From Panorpa germanica (lineage: Eukaryota; Arthropoda; Insecta; Mecoptera; Panorpidae), in NCBI GenBank assembly GCA_963678705.1, contig OY783221.1:2232001-2296000 (forward strand): a DNA stretch of 64,000 nucleotides, read 5' to 3'. The translations under genes were made by a program, and so were the position numbers. The notes below the pieces were generated by a model that was not told the DNA's origin, searched no databases, and saw nothing but the letters and a program-made list of their open reading frames with translations. Below are positions 14,042-24,775 of the stretch, piece after piece (the first letter of the stretch is position 1; each line of letters starts with the position of its first letter).

Positions 14042-14647
14042 ATCCGCCCCACGACTTTGCCTTTCCGCACTGGTGCTAGCGCGGTGGCAAAGCTTACTAT
14101 TTATAATTACAAATACATTAAAGGTGTTCGATACATCGGCGCCAATCTTGAATAGTTGCTGAGGGAAATCAAAAGTACGTTCATATTCACCCTATTAATA
14201 AAGATGACGTACGTCACTGCTTTGTAAACATAAAATGTCTGTTTAGTTAAAATAATAATTAATGCAAAGTGTGTCGTTCCCAGCGGAACAAAATATATTA
14301 ATAATTTTAGAAGCATATTTCCTGTTTAAAACAAATAGCATTAGTATTTCTATCTACCAGTACATATATTTAGAGTTTTGTGTTTGGATTGTTTAGGTAC
14401 CGGCAAGGCACGGTACAAGCAAGCCATTGCCATTGCCATTGCAGATACAGCAGTGAACAAAATAGAAGAACAGTTTGATTGAATAAAATATAGCTATGAA
14501 TTGTTTAACAAATGTTCAACTTCCTGTTTAAAATATTTACATTATTTAAATATTATTTATTTAGGTGTTTTGTCTTGATATAGTTTCACTTGGAAATTCT
14601 TAGATTTTAAATAAAATGCAGTAATTTTAGGTTATGTTTCTTCTTGA
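14042..14647. other. Gene-free stretch
   Basis: There is a short GC-richer patch at 14042-14096 and a small CCATTG triplication near 14425. Nothing else is recognisable. Confidence 0.4.
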
Positions 14648-15336
14648 AATGGGCTTGTGTCCTCATTTTTTAGTGGTCGATTTTTCAATTTGTTGATTGA
14701 AATTGATGTTAATAAATGTGCATTGGCGTGTCTATTTTATTAAATATCCAAATGTTGACGGAGATATAGCAATTAAAAATTTGAATTATAGTTTTAGCGC
14801 TAGAAATAGTCAACCATATTTGTATGACGTGAAATTTGTTGAGTAAGTCAGTGCTGTGGTAATGTTTTGTAGCCGTTGGTAGTCGAAATAATCAAGTCAA
14901 GTCAAAGAATAATAAGTTTTTATTTTATTTAACCCTGTTACGGCAGACATAATATTGAAATTTTATTGTTCCTTGAAATAGCTGTAAATAATATTTGATA
15001 TTTTGATATATAAATACATATAGCAGAGATTTATGAGCTGTAAGATTGGTAACCTGTAAACTTGCCGGAGTTCTATCTTGAATATGCTATCTCTTTTACG
15101 CTCTGTTGTATAAAAGAAATAGCAACTAGCGGCTGGGATGTCACATGCAGTTGGAATGTTGTCCAACGTTGAATCCCTTTAATAATTAAAAAGACAAAAT
15201 GACTTTTTTAATTGTTAATATCTCCTGAAATATTAGGAGTTATTAAAAAATAATTGGACATTTGAGGTTCTAGTAACCAACTTTATCAATATATAGTACA
15301 GTTTTATAGAAATTAAGACATAGGAAACAAGCCCAT
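14648..15336 (+). mobile_element. Repeat family C, complete element with inverted ends
   Basis: This 689 bp element begins AATGGGCTTGTGTCC and ends GGAAACAAGCCCATT, giving inverted ends of about 11 bp. Its left 185 bp recur almost unchanged at 19349-19533, and a diverged copy lies at 8165-8512. No open frame within it looks like a transposase. It is best read as a non-autonomous DNA element. The family is not one I can name. Confidence 0.55.
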
Positions 15337-16900
15337 TACAATATCAAAATCCAATTACTATAATTAATCAATTTATTATAAATGGTTAAATTGTTATCTT
15401 ATTTTGTATTTTACAATATTTTCTATAATAAATTGTAATTGCATCGAATACAAGTTCAACATCATTATCTGAGTTCTTGGTTAATTCTAGACCTGTTTGA
15501 ACTTGTATCTCGTTTCTCCCATAATGTTACAATGTTACACACACGTTATGAAATTACACATACGCCAGAGGTGCTTAAACTTTACGCAGTGGGCTATATC
15601 ATGTAACTATATTCGTATAATGGATATCTCATAGATACTGTAAAATTGTAACATAAAAAAGTAAAATTTGGAGATAATATTGACGCTGCTTGTAATGCAT
15701 CGTATTGTCGTAAGGTGTCGTTTGTCCTTATACACTTATGCAACGTCAGTTTCTGTCTAAACAGAATAAATACTTCGTGCGGTGCGCTTACAGTAGTTTG
15801 TTTACTCGGTGAAATGCTCATTTTAATTGTATAATTCAATAGTAAGGGTTCTGTCTAGACAATTAGAAGATGATGCCTACCACTTTGCTAAACTCGACCA
15901 TTTTTGCACCTATGCATTTAACAAACACATCTACTTCGCTAATTATTTAAAACTATATTTTACTTTTATTGTATTCATAGATTTTTTCAAAGTTTATGCT
16001 AATTCTCTTAACACTACACTTAAGAGTTATTGTTAGTGTCATCTCCTAAGCCTGTCTGCAGGTGCCAGCCAAGTGCACTGCTATAATTAGCGACTCCTAG
16101 TGACTTGTTAAATGAATATCTCATTCGTTCTTCGACCCTTCTTTTCATTGTATATGTAAACCTCACCCGTAGACTTTTGTTTTCTAAATGTTCTCACCTT
16201 GACTTTAGTTCGCATTGTTCGCTCTCTATGCGTTGTCTGAAAAAGATCATCAACAGTTCTACAGTTCTGCATATATTAAACTCTATTGGAATGTGTAAAG
16301 CTGACGTAGAAGATATAACGATTTTCTTTGACTATTCATCTTTCTTCTAAATGCTGCCTTGTTAGGTTTAACGCTATGTATAATAAACAAAAGATATGAA
16401 GAAAACAACTCGGGTTTTTGACATGTAATAATTATACTTTGTGTAGTTGTAGGGAACAGAATTCAAGGAAGAAAGAGTATCTTATTTCTAAATGAACTTG
16501 AATGACTAAATATTAATATGTGGAATATATATCACTTCCTGTAAACGGGTCGCTTGATTTAAGTAGTAAAACTATTTTCTACAAAATTTGATTAGTGACC
16601 ATAATTTAATTTCAACATTTTGAATGTTTTGACCGGCTGTGAATTATTTAACATGCAAGAAAAGGTGTTTTAATGTATATGTCGAGAACAGTTCAACAGT
16701 TTTTTTGACAGATATATTGTAGAAGAATAACTTATGAAAGCTTTTGACCGATTGTTTGATCAGCTAGTAAGAAAGATATTAATAACGTTGATATTTTTTT
16801 TAAATATTGCTATCACAACTTATCAACAATTACAATAGAGCTATATACTTAGATACAATATTTTTGACATTTTATTTCAACTTGAAATTTTCGTTTACAG
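15337..16900. other. Gene-free stretch
   Basis: AT-rich sequence with no recognisable gene or repeat. Open frames of up to 81 codons near 15594-16350 have no family features. Confidence 0.4.
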
Positions 16901-16959
16901 AATTTTGGTCGATCGCTTCATTTCGGAGGAGGGAAAACTGCTCTGGCCGCAGACTAAAG
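16901..16959 (+). other. Candidate upstream exon of the CABIT gene
   Basis: A 59-base GC-rich island is bordered by a good acceptor (TTTCGTTTACAG) and a donor (GTTGGT). One frame is open throughout and would read ILVDRFISEEGKLLWPQTK, then a split glycine codon. That frame joins in phase to the candidate exon at 18915-18974 and then to the exon beginning at 21131. The composition stands out sharply from the AT-rich flanks. It could be 5' untranslated sequence carrying an upstream reading frame, or part of a different short protein. No transcript evidence is available. Confidence 0.4.
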
Positions 16960-17102
16960 GTTGGTATTTTATTACATAACATTATAATTTGTGACACATT
17001 TTAGAAAAACGGTCACAAGATTTTCAAAGATTAGGAGAAATATCGTCAAGAATTAAGCGATTATAAAGTAGAAATTTCAGGTATTTTTTGGTATAGATAG
17101 GA

Positions 17103-17460
17103 CCGTATTACTCGCATCAAAAGGACTGCCTTTACACAGTCGCTCAATGCGATCAGCGTGAACCTACAGACGCTTACCTTTAGGTCTGTCTCATACTGCA
17201 AGCGTATTTAAGCGACAGTGAATTCGGACGTAAATCGGCGGCTTGGTTGAGCAGCTAGAACTCTGAAACCAATTCGACTCCTGTGTTCTTTGCATGTGTG
17301 GTGTCACAATACATACCTCGTACCGATACGACAGTACGCCAAATCAAACTTGTGACTGTAGGGTATATTAGAGTTGTTTTGCACTAACATATTTTATCAA
17401 ACGGCTGATTGCATTTACAAGGTAGGGATAGGTAAAGCGTAGTAGTGCGTGTATGTCCAG
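17103..17460 (+). repeat. Repeat family D, copy 1
   Basis: The block with CTCCTGTGTTCTTTGCATGT, ATACGACAGTACGCCAA, GAGTTGTTTTGCA and GATAGGTAAAGCGTAGTAG recurs in the same order in the esterase intron at 51395-51738. One end carries TTTAGG...ACTGCAAGCG and the other CGCTTGCAGTGTGCC in the second copy, which hints at inverted ends. It is non-coding. Confidence 0.55.
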
Positions 17461-18016
17461 TCACACACCTATTTGGGGTAATATCTATGTTCTGTGTTTA
17501 TCAGCTTAGTATATATGCAATTCGCATTAGTATATAGTATATTTTCAGTCGATACATAATAGTAATATGATAATAAGTTATTAATGTATTCCATCCGTAT
17601 CATGAAATCAGAAACATAACTAATGAATCAAACGATTCCTATTCTACTTAACGAGCATTTTAACATAATCTGACAACATTTATGCTAATTTGAATAACTT
17701 GAATGCTTTCTCATGTTAACATTGGTTAACATTTCTTTGTTAATAAATATTGTGTTTAAATTTGCATTTTTTTAATAATGTGAGTTTTTCTTGGAAGCTA
17801 ATTTTATGTACAATTATAACATTACAACAATACCAAAATGATTTCAAATTTGGGGTGTCACCCTTTAATTTGTTCTGAGTTAAATATGAAGTTACAATTA
17901 TATCTAAGAAATATACAGTAATACTTCGATTTATGGGGAACCCTGGTATTTCTAATTACGGTTTATTATTTGCTTGAATCTTTTAAAATACTACCTAGAA
18001 AGAATAAATTCTTTAA

Positions 18017-18670
18017 CGGGGGTAAGGTCAAAACGATAAAAAAGAAGCACATTTTCGATAATGTTTTTTGACGACACAGTTAATATATAATTATTTCTAT
18101 TATTACTACATGATAAAATAACATTTAAAGAATACTTTATGAAGTTTTCATACATAAATGTGAAGAAATGAGGCATTGACAACGCATCTCCGCTGACGTC
18201 CCAAAGAAAAGTAACATTGCGATGCCACTCATAACTCATCATTAAATTTTCTAAAATCAAAAATCCAAAATGATTTCATTAGTTGATAAGTTTCTGCAGG
18301 TAACGCCTTCGAGTTTTTCTTTTTTTATTGATTTTTTAATTTTTTGCAGCACTTAAAAGTCAAGATACCGATTTTTCATGAAAAAAATCAGAAACTTTGT
18401 TATTTTAAAATACGTTAAAATTAAAAAATTAAAAAACATTCGACAGCGTTACCTCGTTTTATTGATGTAAAGAAAGAGTGTGCAAAATTTCACAAGAATC
18501 GGTCCAGTAAATTTTGAGCTAGAGAGGCTACCGACTCTGAAAAACCTAAGTGTGAGAAACCGCATTTAAAAGTTTCAAATGAACACGAACTCAGACCAGA
18601 GAGGTGAAGACTTAAAACTCTATATCTCCGACAGTTTTACTCCAATCGATTTCAAATTTTTACACAATAA
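18017..18670 (-). repeat. Repeat family B, copy 1 (full)
   Basis: This is the reverse complement of 52262-52915, including the GACAGCGTTACCT, ATCGGTCCAGTA and CTCCGACAGTTTTACT phrases. In the minus direction it holds an open frame whose last ~57 codons, from a SMPHF motif to FDL, are open in all three copies in the window. Copies 2 and 3 differ from copy 1 by scattered substitutions. The element may be a transposon fragment. No known domain is recognised. Confidence 0.6.
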
Positions 18671-18914
18671 ACTTAAAATGTTGTACAATAATAAGTTGAA
18701 TAATAAAAAAGTTGAAACCTTAAATTATTACGTAAACGAGTTTATCTAATATACAACTATTTGAGACTTATTTTTCTTGTTGATAATAGTTGCAGAAATT
18801 CGTGTCCCAAGTAGAAAATATATTTATAATTATTAATTAGGTCAAATATCTTTATTATCTTAGTATAAAATCAACTTTGCATATAGACACCTTCATGTTA
18901 ATTTATGTTGATAG

Positions 18915-18974
18915 GTAAGGTAACAATGCTAAGGTGGGAGCAGGAACGCGAACGCGTCTGGAGCCGACGCGACG
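18915..18974 (+). other. Candidate upstream exon of the CABIT gene
   Basis: A 60-base GC-rich segment ends at a strong donor (GACG|GTGAGT) and is preceded by GTTGATAG, a weak but usable acceptor. It contains ATG at 18926 opening MLRWEQERERVWSRRD, which is in phase with the candidate exon at 16901-16959. When joined to the acceptor at 21130, the frame runs on to a TGA at 21190-21192, inside the start of the main CABIT frame. It would then be an upstream reading frame of 36 codons overlapping the main start by 14 bases. Confidence 0.42.
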
Positions 18975-19348
18975 GTGAGTCATGTCACATTAGTCAGTCA
19001 CCCCCGAAATCACCTTACTGGTAGCCATGGGCGTCGTTAAGTAGAGACAAACAGATATATTACTCTCATGTCAAATTTTCTACGGACGCTCATGCCCGTC
19101 ACTGTGTAGCGAGGAAGGTGTGGTAATAATTTGCGTAGTAACTCTAGTAACTTCATTAAAGATAAATGGATTTGTCAACAAACCGAGTTACTGTTACATT
19201 AAGAGCGCCGTACGTTGCTAGGTTTGTTAGGAAAGAGAAGGGTGTGCTGTCATATATATAAGTGCTATAAAAGTGAGAACTATCATTTCGATATATGTGG
19301 AATTTTATGATGTTAAACCCTGAGACAATTGTACGCAGTATTCCTGGT

Positions 19349-19533
19349 AATGGGCTTGTGTCCTCATTTTTAGTGGTCGATTCTTCAATTGTTGATTAAA
19401 ATTGATGTTAATAAATGTGTATTGACGTGTCTATTTTATTAAATATCTAAATGTTGACGGAGATATAGCAATTAAAAGTTTGAATTGTAGTTTTAGCGCT
19501 AGAAATAGTCGGCCATTTGTATGACGTGAAATA
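19349..19533 (+). repeat. Repeat family C, 5' fragment
   Basis: This matches 14648-14833 with few differences, starting at the same AATGGGCTTGTGTCC terminus and stopping after GTATGACGTGAAAT. The remainder of the element is absent, so it is a truncated copy. Confidence 0.65.
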
Positions 19534-21130
19534 CATTTTTACGTTTCTAAAAAGTAGAATTCCATTAAGTTTTATACCCCTGCTAGTGTCAAGTTTATAA
19601 CTCCGGTCATAAATCATAAACCGACTCCGCTTTTAATTCAGCAGTGAACCGTCGTTGCGATCTCTGTAGCTCATAAAAAGGGCCTTTCCTATGAACGACT
19701 GAATAGAAAACGAACGCGTTCCAGACAAAAAACTCATGATATGTAATAGAAATTAAGTAGAATTTACTCCAAAATGTTACTGGGTATACACCCTCCTCTC
19801 TTTCTCTCTCTTTCGCTTCCCCCGGGTTACGCACTGGTATTACATGTAGTAACAGCTCTACTTGTTGTTATATGGAACAGGTTTTATGGCATCAATTATG
19901 ACATTTTTATAACCCCACAACTGATGAGCGATGCGTGATGTGGTTGATTGGAATCCATGAGACAAGACAAGACAAGACAAGACTAGTTGTAGTTGTAGTT
20001 GATAGACTAGAAGATGGTTAAGAACACGGATGCATGTCATCGTCGTAGATCCGAAGAAAGGCCATCGATCTGCGAACATCACATCACTTATTTTAATAAT
20101 ATTTCATTATCTTCTTTTATTCAATTGTCGTAATACGACCCCAACATTTAATAACACAATTCGATCTAAAGAAGTCTTCTTTCTACTTCATAATTGTTGT
20201 TCAACTCTGTCTTCCGCATTTTCGTCTGTTTTCTTAACACAAATTGAAATTGAATTGCGGTAGAAACAAGATGCGGTTCGATGAATACTGATTCGAAGAT
20301 ACTTGTATAAGAAATTCATTTTATTGCGAAATTATTCAGATATAATTAAACTTAAGATACTACAGAAAATAATTTTTATCTACGATTTTCATGCATCTAA
20401 ATTATAATTTATTGTTTTATATGTAAGCGCAAGGGTTACCAACTTCTCAAAGTGTACAAAACAATAACATAGAAATGTAAACTAGATGTGCCTTATAAAG
20501 GATAAATGCAAGTATGTCTGAATATTGAAAAACCTAAATTAAAACTTACAGATAAAACTTGAATTGGTTAAAATTACAAAAAAAATGGTAATATGATCTT
20601 CAGGAAGAACACAGGACAATTCGTCTAAAAGAAAGACTGTCGATTTCAGAGGCAGACGGTTGGCAACCCTATTCATTGTGTTATATAATGATATAAAGAA
20701 AGTTTTCTATATAATTTGATATACTTCAATATTAACCTCTACTTTCATAATCAGTGATCCCTGAAATATAGTGTTTGTTCCAACTCTTACTGCAACATAA
20801 GTTCTAGTTCTACTCCTACAACCAGTACCGTATCTAGAAGATCATATTTTAACATTTACATACATTTTTCGTAAGATGCTGATGACTTTAATATAGATAG
20901 TGTTGTTTAAATATATATCTATCCCCAGGTAGAAAATGTAACGCAATGTAACACTTAAATTGGCCTGTATTAAGCTAGCAAGTGTAAAACTGCGTTGCAA
21001 AATAATTTCTGTTATGAGAAGTAGGAAATTAACCCGATATTAGTTTGTAGTAAGCTAACAAGTGTGGCACTACGTTAAACACATAAATAAAACTTTTACC
21101 AATGATTCTAATAACTTCCTTTTGTTACAG
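19534..21130. other. Intron-like region upstream of the CABIT coding exon
   Basis: There is no supportable coding exon. A pyrimidine-rich run (CTCTCTTTCTCTCTC) lies near 19795-19815, and short GACAA and TTGTAG tandem repeats occur at 19961-20000. The stretch ends in a good acceptor, CTTCCTTTTGTTACAG, at 21130. It is most simply the last 5' intron of the CABIT gene. Confidence 0.5.
19961..20000. repeat. GACAA and TTGTAG simple repeats
   Basis: Four to five tandem GACAA units are followed directly by three TTGTAG/TTGTAGT units. The tract is short, not in any frame of interest, and probably slippage-derived. Confidence 0.7.
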
Positions 21131-21178
21131 ATGTGATGCCTTTCATAGACCAGCTGACTTCCTATTATATAATCCAAA

Positions 21179-23110
21179 ATGGCGGCCACTGATGGACAAA
21201 TAGTGGTGGCCGCGGCACGGTGGTCCGTAGAGGGTAGTTATCTACGTGAATTTGTTGCTAAACATCGTTTGCCAGCAGTTGTAAAAATAATAAAAGGTCA
21301 ATATGGTGGTCTTGGTGTGCCAACATTACCAAGTCCAGGTCTTCAATCAATGGCGTTACTAGTATCCGCTGGACGAAGACAGAAAATAGTAGCACAAGCT
21401 GTTAAAGTGAAAGAAGGACGACGAGTTGCTGGAGTAGGGCCCCGTCTAGCAATTCCAGATTCATATCCGGGGTACTTTGAGCTACTTAGTGAAGAAGGAA
21501 GGTCAGTAAGATGCATGGAAAGCGTCGCAGAATTAGCTAGACGCCGCCCTGAGTCTGGTTGTTTGGTTAGAGAACCACTAAGGGCCTTGGCTGCGAGATT
21601 AGAACCAGATGGTTCCGTTACTGCTGAAGGAGCTAGACACATATCAGCAGGAGAAACGCTTGTACCGATTGGTGAAACACAAATTGGTGGATCAAGAGTA
21701 CGATATTTGCGTTGTGTGGACGGCGGAGGTGATAATGTATTACTCTCGATGGAACAAAGAGGACGATTTAGTCCATTAGCACGAGAAGATAACATTAGTG
21801 GCGTTCACACAGCAAAGAACCTTCTTAGTAAACGAATGCCACTAACCGTCCGTTTAGTACATGGAACTCCTCCAAGAGGTTTAAAAAGTCAGAGTCATTT
21901 TGTGCCAGAGTTAAGATTATTATCTACATTCGAAGAAGAACATATTTTTGCTTTACCTCTTCAAAAAGATTCAAACGCTTTAATAGCGTTGCCTTTAGCA
22001 GCGCCCCTAAAACTTCAGAGAACTAGAAATGAAGAGCAACTCCGTAACTTTATGGAGTTTAGTAGACTGGTGGAAAAGTGTAATCGTTTAGTGGGTGATG
22101 TAGCAGATAGAGTGCATGTGCTCGATGGGAAATTAGGAGATCCTAAGAGAGTCATCAGTAATAGTCAACCTCCTCCAGTTATTAAGTCCGGTTACTTTTT
22201 AAGACGAAGTGCATCTTCCGATTCAGCGAATCACAAATACAGTCATAGTAGTCACAGCCATATTCACCACAGAGAACTCAGTCATAAAGATGAAAACAGA
22301 GTACCAGCATTAAGTCATTCCGAAGAATACGACGACATAGATCAAATATACGACTACGTCCGAGGATTTGCACCACTTCCTAAAAATATTAAATCGCCAT
22401 TTGCATCGGATGCAGTCCCTGTAAAACACGAATCAGCACCAGTATCTCCCACCTGCTCTCCGCCTCATTTAACCCTCATAACTGCAGAAATAGACACCCG
22501 GCCAGAACCACCACCCATAGAAACCATACCAACGAAAAAACTATCATCAGTGCAAGGTCCTCCCAGTGGAAAAGCTGAAAAGCGTACTCGAAGGGGACTG
22601 ACAACTACACGAGATACCCCCACCACAACACCTACACCGCAAATTCCTCAAGGATTACCAAAGCTTTACATTAAGAACGGTAGTTCGCAACGAAGCCGAA
22701 TGTTCCGACAAACCAGTGCATCTCCTCTGAAAGAACAACCGCCGAGTCCTCTAGCAAGTCCTGGACAAGGAGCAATAACTAAATCCGGTTCTCCTTTATT
22801 TAATATACGGTATAAAAGTTTAACGAATCTTCACCAAGCAATGGAACTCGATGGAACATTAGATTCCAGCCATTCTGGAGGAAGAACATCAGGAGATTCG
22901 GGAGCTGGTGCTAAACTGCCAGAGAAACGATCTCGAAGATTAAGTAGACCGCGATCACTAACGAATCTTGTTTGGGAACTTAGGGGTTGTTCTGAAACAC
23001 CGCCTGAGAGATCAAAGTCACGGACCAAACCAGATTCCAATTCACACAGAAAGAATACTGCAAAGCTCTCCATTAGTGGTCAAAGAAGAAGCGGAACTCT
23101 TTACCTCTAA
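21179..23110 (+). CDS. CABIT-domain protein (GAREM/THEMIS-like), 643 aa
   Basis: A single large coding exon. Residues 1-275 look like one CABIT module, the all-beta domain of THEMIS and GAREM. It opens with a VAAARWSVEGSYLREFVAKH-type segment, then an RLP-x-V-x-K-I step, a VGPRLAIPDSYPGYFELL block and a GRFSPLA block, all in the order seen in GAREM. Residues about 283-316 form a short helical stretch (NFMEFSRLVEKCNRLV). The rest is disordered and rich in Ser, Pro and His, with an acidic tyrosine motif EEYDDIDQIYDYV at 382-394 and two SLTNL motifs near 547 and 593. In vertebrates such proteins are adaptors downstream of receptor tyrosine kinases that bind GRB2. An insect relative, possibly the Drosophila serrano gene, is a guess from memory. 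The exon starts at 21131, and ATG 21179 is preceded in frame by TGA at 21134, so this start is firm. A composition like the neighbouring genes argues against recent transfer. Confidence 0.85.
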   Translation: MAATDGQIVVAAARWSVEGSYLREFVAKHRLPAVVKIIKGQYGGLGVPTLPSPGLQSMALLVSAGRRQKIVAQAVKVKEGRRVAGVGPRLAIPDSYPGYFELLSEEGRSVRCMESVAELARRRPESGCLVREPLRALAARLEPDGSVTAEGARHISAGETLVPIGETQIGGSRVRYLRCVDGGGDNVLLSMEQRGRFSPLAREDNISGVHTAKNLLSKRMPLTVRLVHGTPPRGLKSQSHFVPELRLLSTFEEEHIFALPLQKDSNALIALPLAAPLKLQRTRNEEQLRNFMEFSRLVEKCNRLVGDVADRVHVLDGKLGDPKRVISNSQPPPVIKSGYFLRRSASSDSANHKYSHSSHSHIHHRELSHKDENRVPALSHSEEYDDIDQIYDYVRGFAPLPKNIKSPFASDAVPVKHESAPVSPTCSPPHLTLITAEIDTRPEPPPIETIPTKKLSSVQGPPSGKAEKRTRRGLTTTRDTPTTTPTPQIPQGLPKLYIKNGSSQRSRMFRQTSASPLKEQPPSPLASPGQGAITKSGSPLFNIRYKSLTNLHQAMELDGTLDSSHSGGRTSGDSGAGAKLPEKRSRRLSRPRSLTNLVWELRGCSETPPERSKSRTKPDSNSHRKNTAKLSISGQRRSGTLYL

Positions 23111-24671
23111 CTCAGTCAGTAGGTAGGTCCAAAGTAGTGTGGACAGTCACTTAGATAATTTCATAAATTAAGTCTGAAATATTATTTAGTAAGCACCGGA
23201 TACTTCCTTTTATTTTTGTACAAAATTTAAAAACATTAAGATATTATTGTCTGCTGTAATTCCGCCTCGTGTTAAAGTCTATTCGTCGCGGACCAATGTG
23301 TTCATGAAATTATAAATACCTTTTCTAATCAGTGGCGTACTAAGCTTTCTACGTCCGTACGTCTTGGAAAACCCATTACGTGAATCCGTCACTGTTATAA
23401 TTTATACATTTTTGTGTAGATAATTACAGCATTAGTCGTTACGGTATTTAAACAAACCATTTTATAATTTTTGGCGGCTGACAGTGGCGTTGTATTGTGA
23501 TCGATGACGTCAGACATAATTGCCCGATTCAGTATGTGATTCCACGGCCGGGGACGCTGATCTCTGGCAACAAGGCAAGGGCAACCATCCACGGTTTTCA
23601 AGGCCACCATTTATACATTTATACGATGATACGATAAGGATGTAACTTTTAACAAGAGATTCGCTTTGCTACTATCATTATTAAAATAGATTTTTTTAAT
23701 AGTTCATTATTTGGCCGTGTTCTCTTTTTTGTGATCATGTGATTGTCATCATCACGATGATTTATTTTATAATTGATTTATACTGTATTTATGTATAATT
23801 TTACTTAGGCAGGACCGTATTAAGCCGGTTTTATATTACCAACAACAGTCTGCGGAAAAGAATTAAATAATAATACAATCTTACAATCGTCATACCACAA
23901 AGCCACTTTATAGAAATTAAAACATGGCTTACAACCCAGACAAATGTTGATATTTTACAATGACATTTCTTTTTATTGACTGTTAATATTAATTATTGTT
24001 CTTTTTTGTTTCAGGTGAGTCGAGCAACGAATTTTCAACAAGATTTTAGCCGTTTAATTTATTATTAAAATATGTGATATATTTTTTCCACATTTGTTTT
24101 TTCTTAAATATTTTTTATATTTTAGTATTCAATTTTAATTAGAAAAGAACATTTAAAATGTAATATTAAAAATAAACTGACTGTGCCTATATTAAAATAT
24201 AATATTTGTCAAAATACTTAAATATTTCTATTATTAGCAGTTTATTTTACATTTATCAAACCGTAACTTTTCTAGAATTTTCTTTTCATTCATGTCCAGA
24301 ATGAAAAGCTTAGTCATGGTGAAATTTTCGCTGGGTGCAGCATCCAGATTGTAGACATAGTCCGCCAATGTTTGAATGTACAAAAAAATATTTTTAATTG
24401 TTACTTCAATCTCTTTATTTACGTAACGCATCTGTAGTAGATACGTTTAAACGTAAAGTATACATAAATGTTACGTAAATAACTTAAGTTAGGTAATGTT
24501 AATGGCTTTTGATTAATTAATAAAATAAACTGTTAATTATACTCAAATTAATGTGAACTGATTTATATTATATATTATAAATAAATAAGTATTTTTAATA
24601 TTCGTAAATAAAAAATATATATATTTATATATACATCTCATTGTATAAGTATATGTTATTTGCCATAGAGA
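23111..24671. other. 3' untranslated and intergenic sequence
   Basis: AT-rich sequence after the CABIT stop. The first plausible AATAAA is at 24171-24176, about 1.06 kb after the stop, so a long 3' UTR is possible. A TTTTTTGTTTCAG acceptor-like sequence at 24003-24015 has no coding exon after it. No other gene is visible. Confidence 0.4.
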
Positions 24672-24683
24672 AATATATATATG

Positions 24684-24773
<90 letters not shown>
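24672..24773. repeat. (TA)n microsatellite
   Basis: About 100 bases of nearly perfect TA dinucleotides, broken only by a few TACA or TGTA steps. Its translation gives meaningless Tyr-Ile runs. Such tracts are prone to slippage and assembly error. Confidence 0.97.

Positions 24774-24775
<2 letters not shown>

Noticed and set aside
19607-19834. A 75-codon minus-strand frame with an acidic start
   Set aside because: Its beginning is the translation of a CT-rich simple sequence and it has no recognisable domain.
21343-21795. A 150-codon minus-strand frame
   Set aside because: Antisense shadow of the CABIT coding exon.
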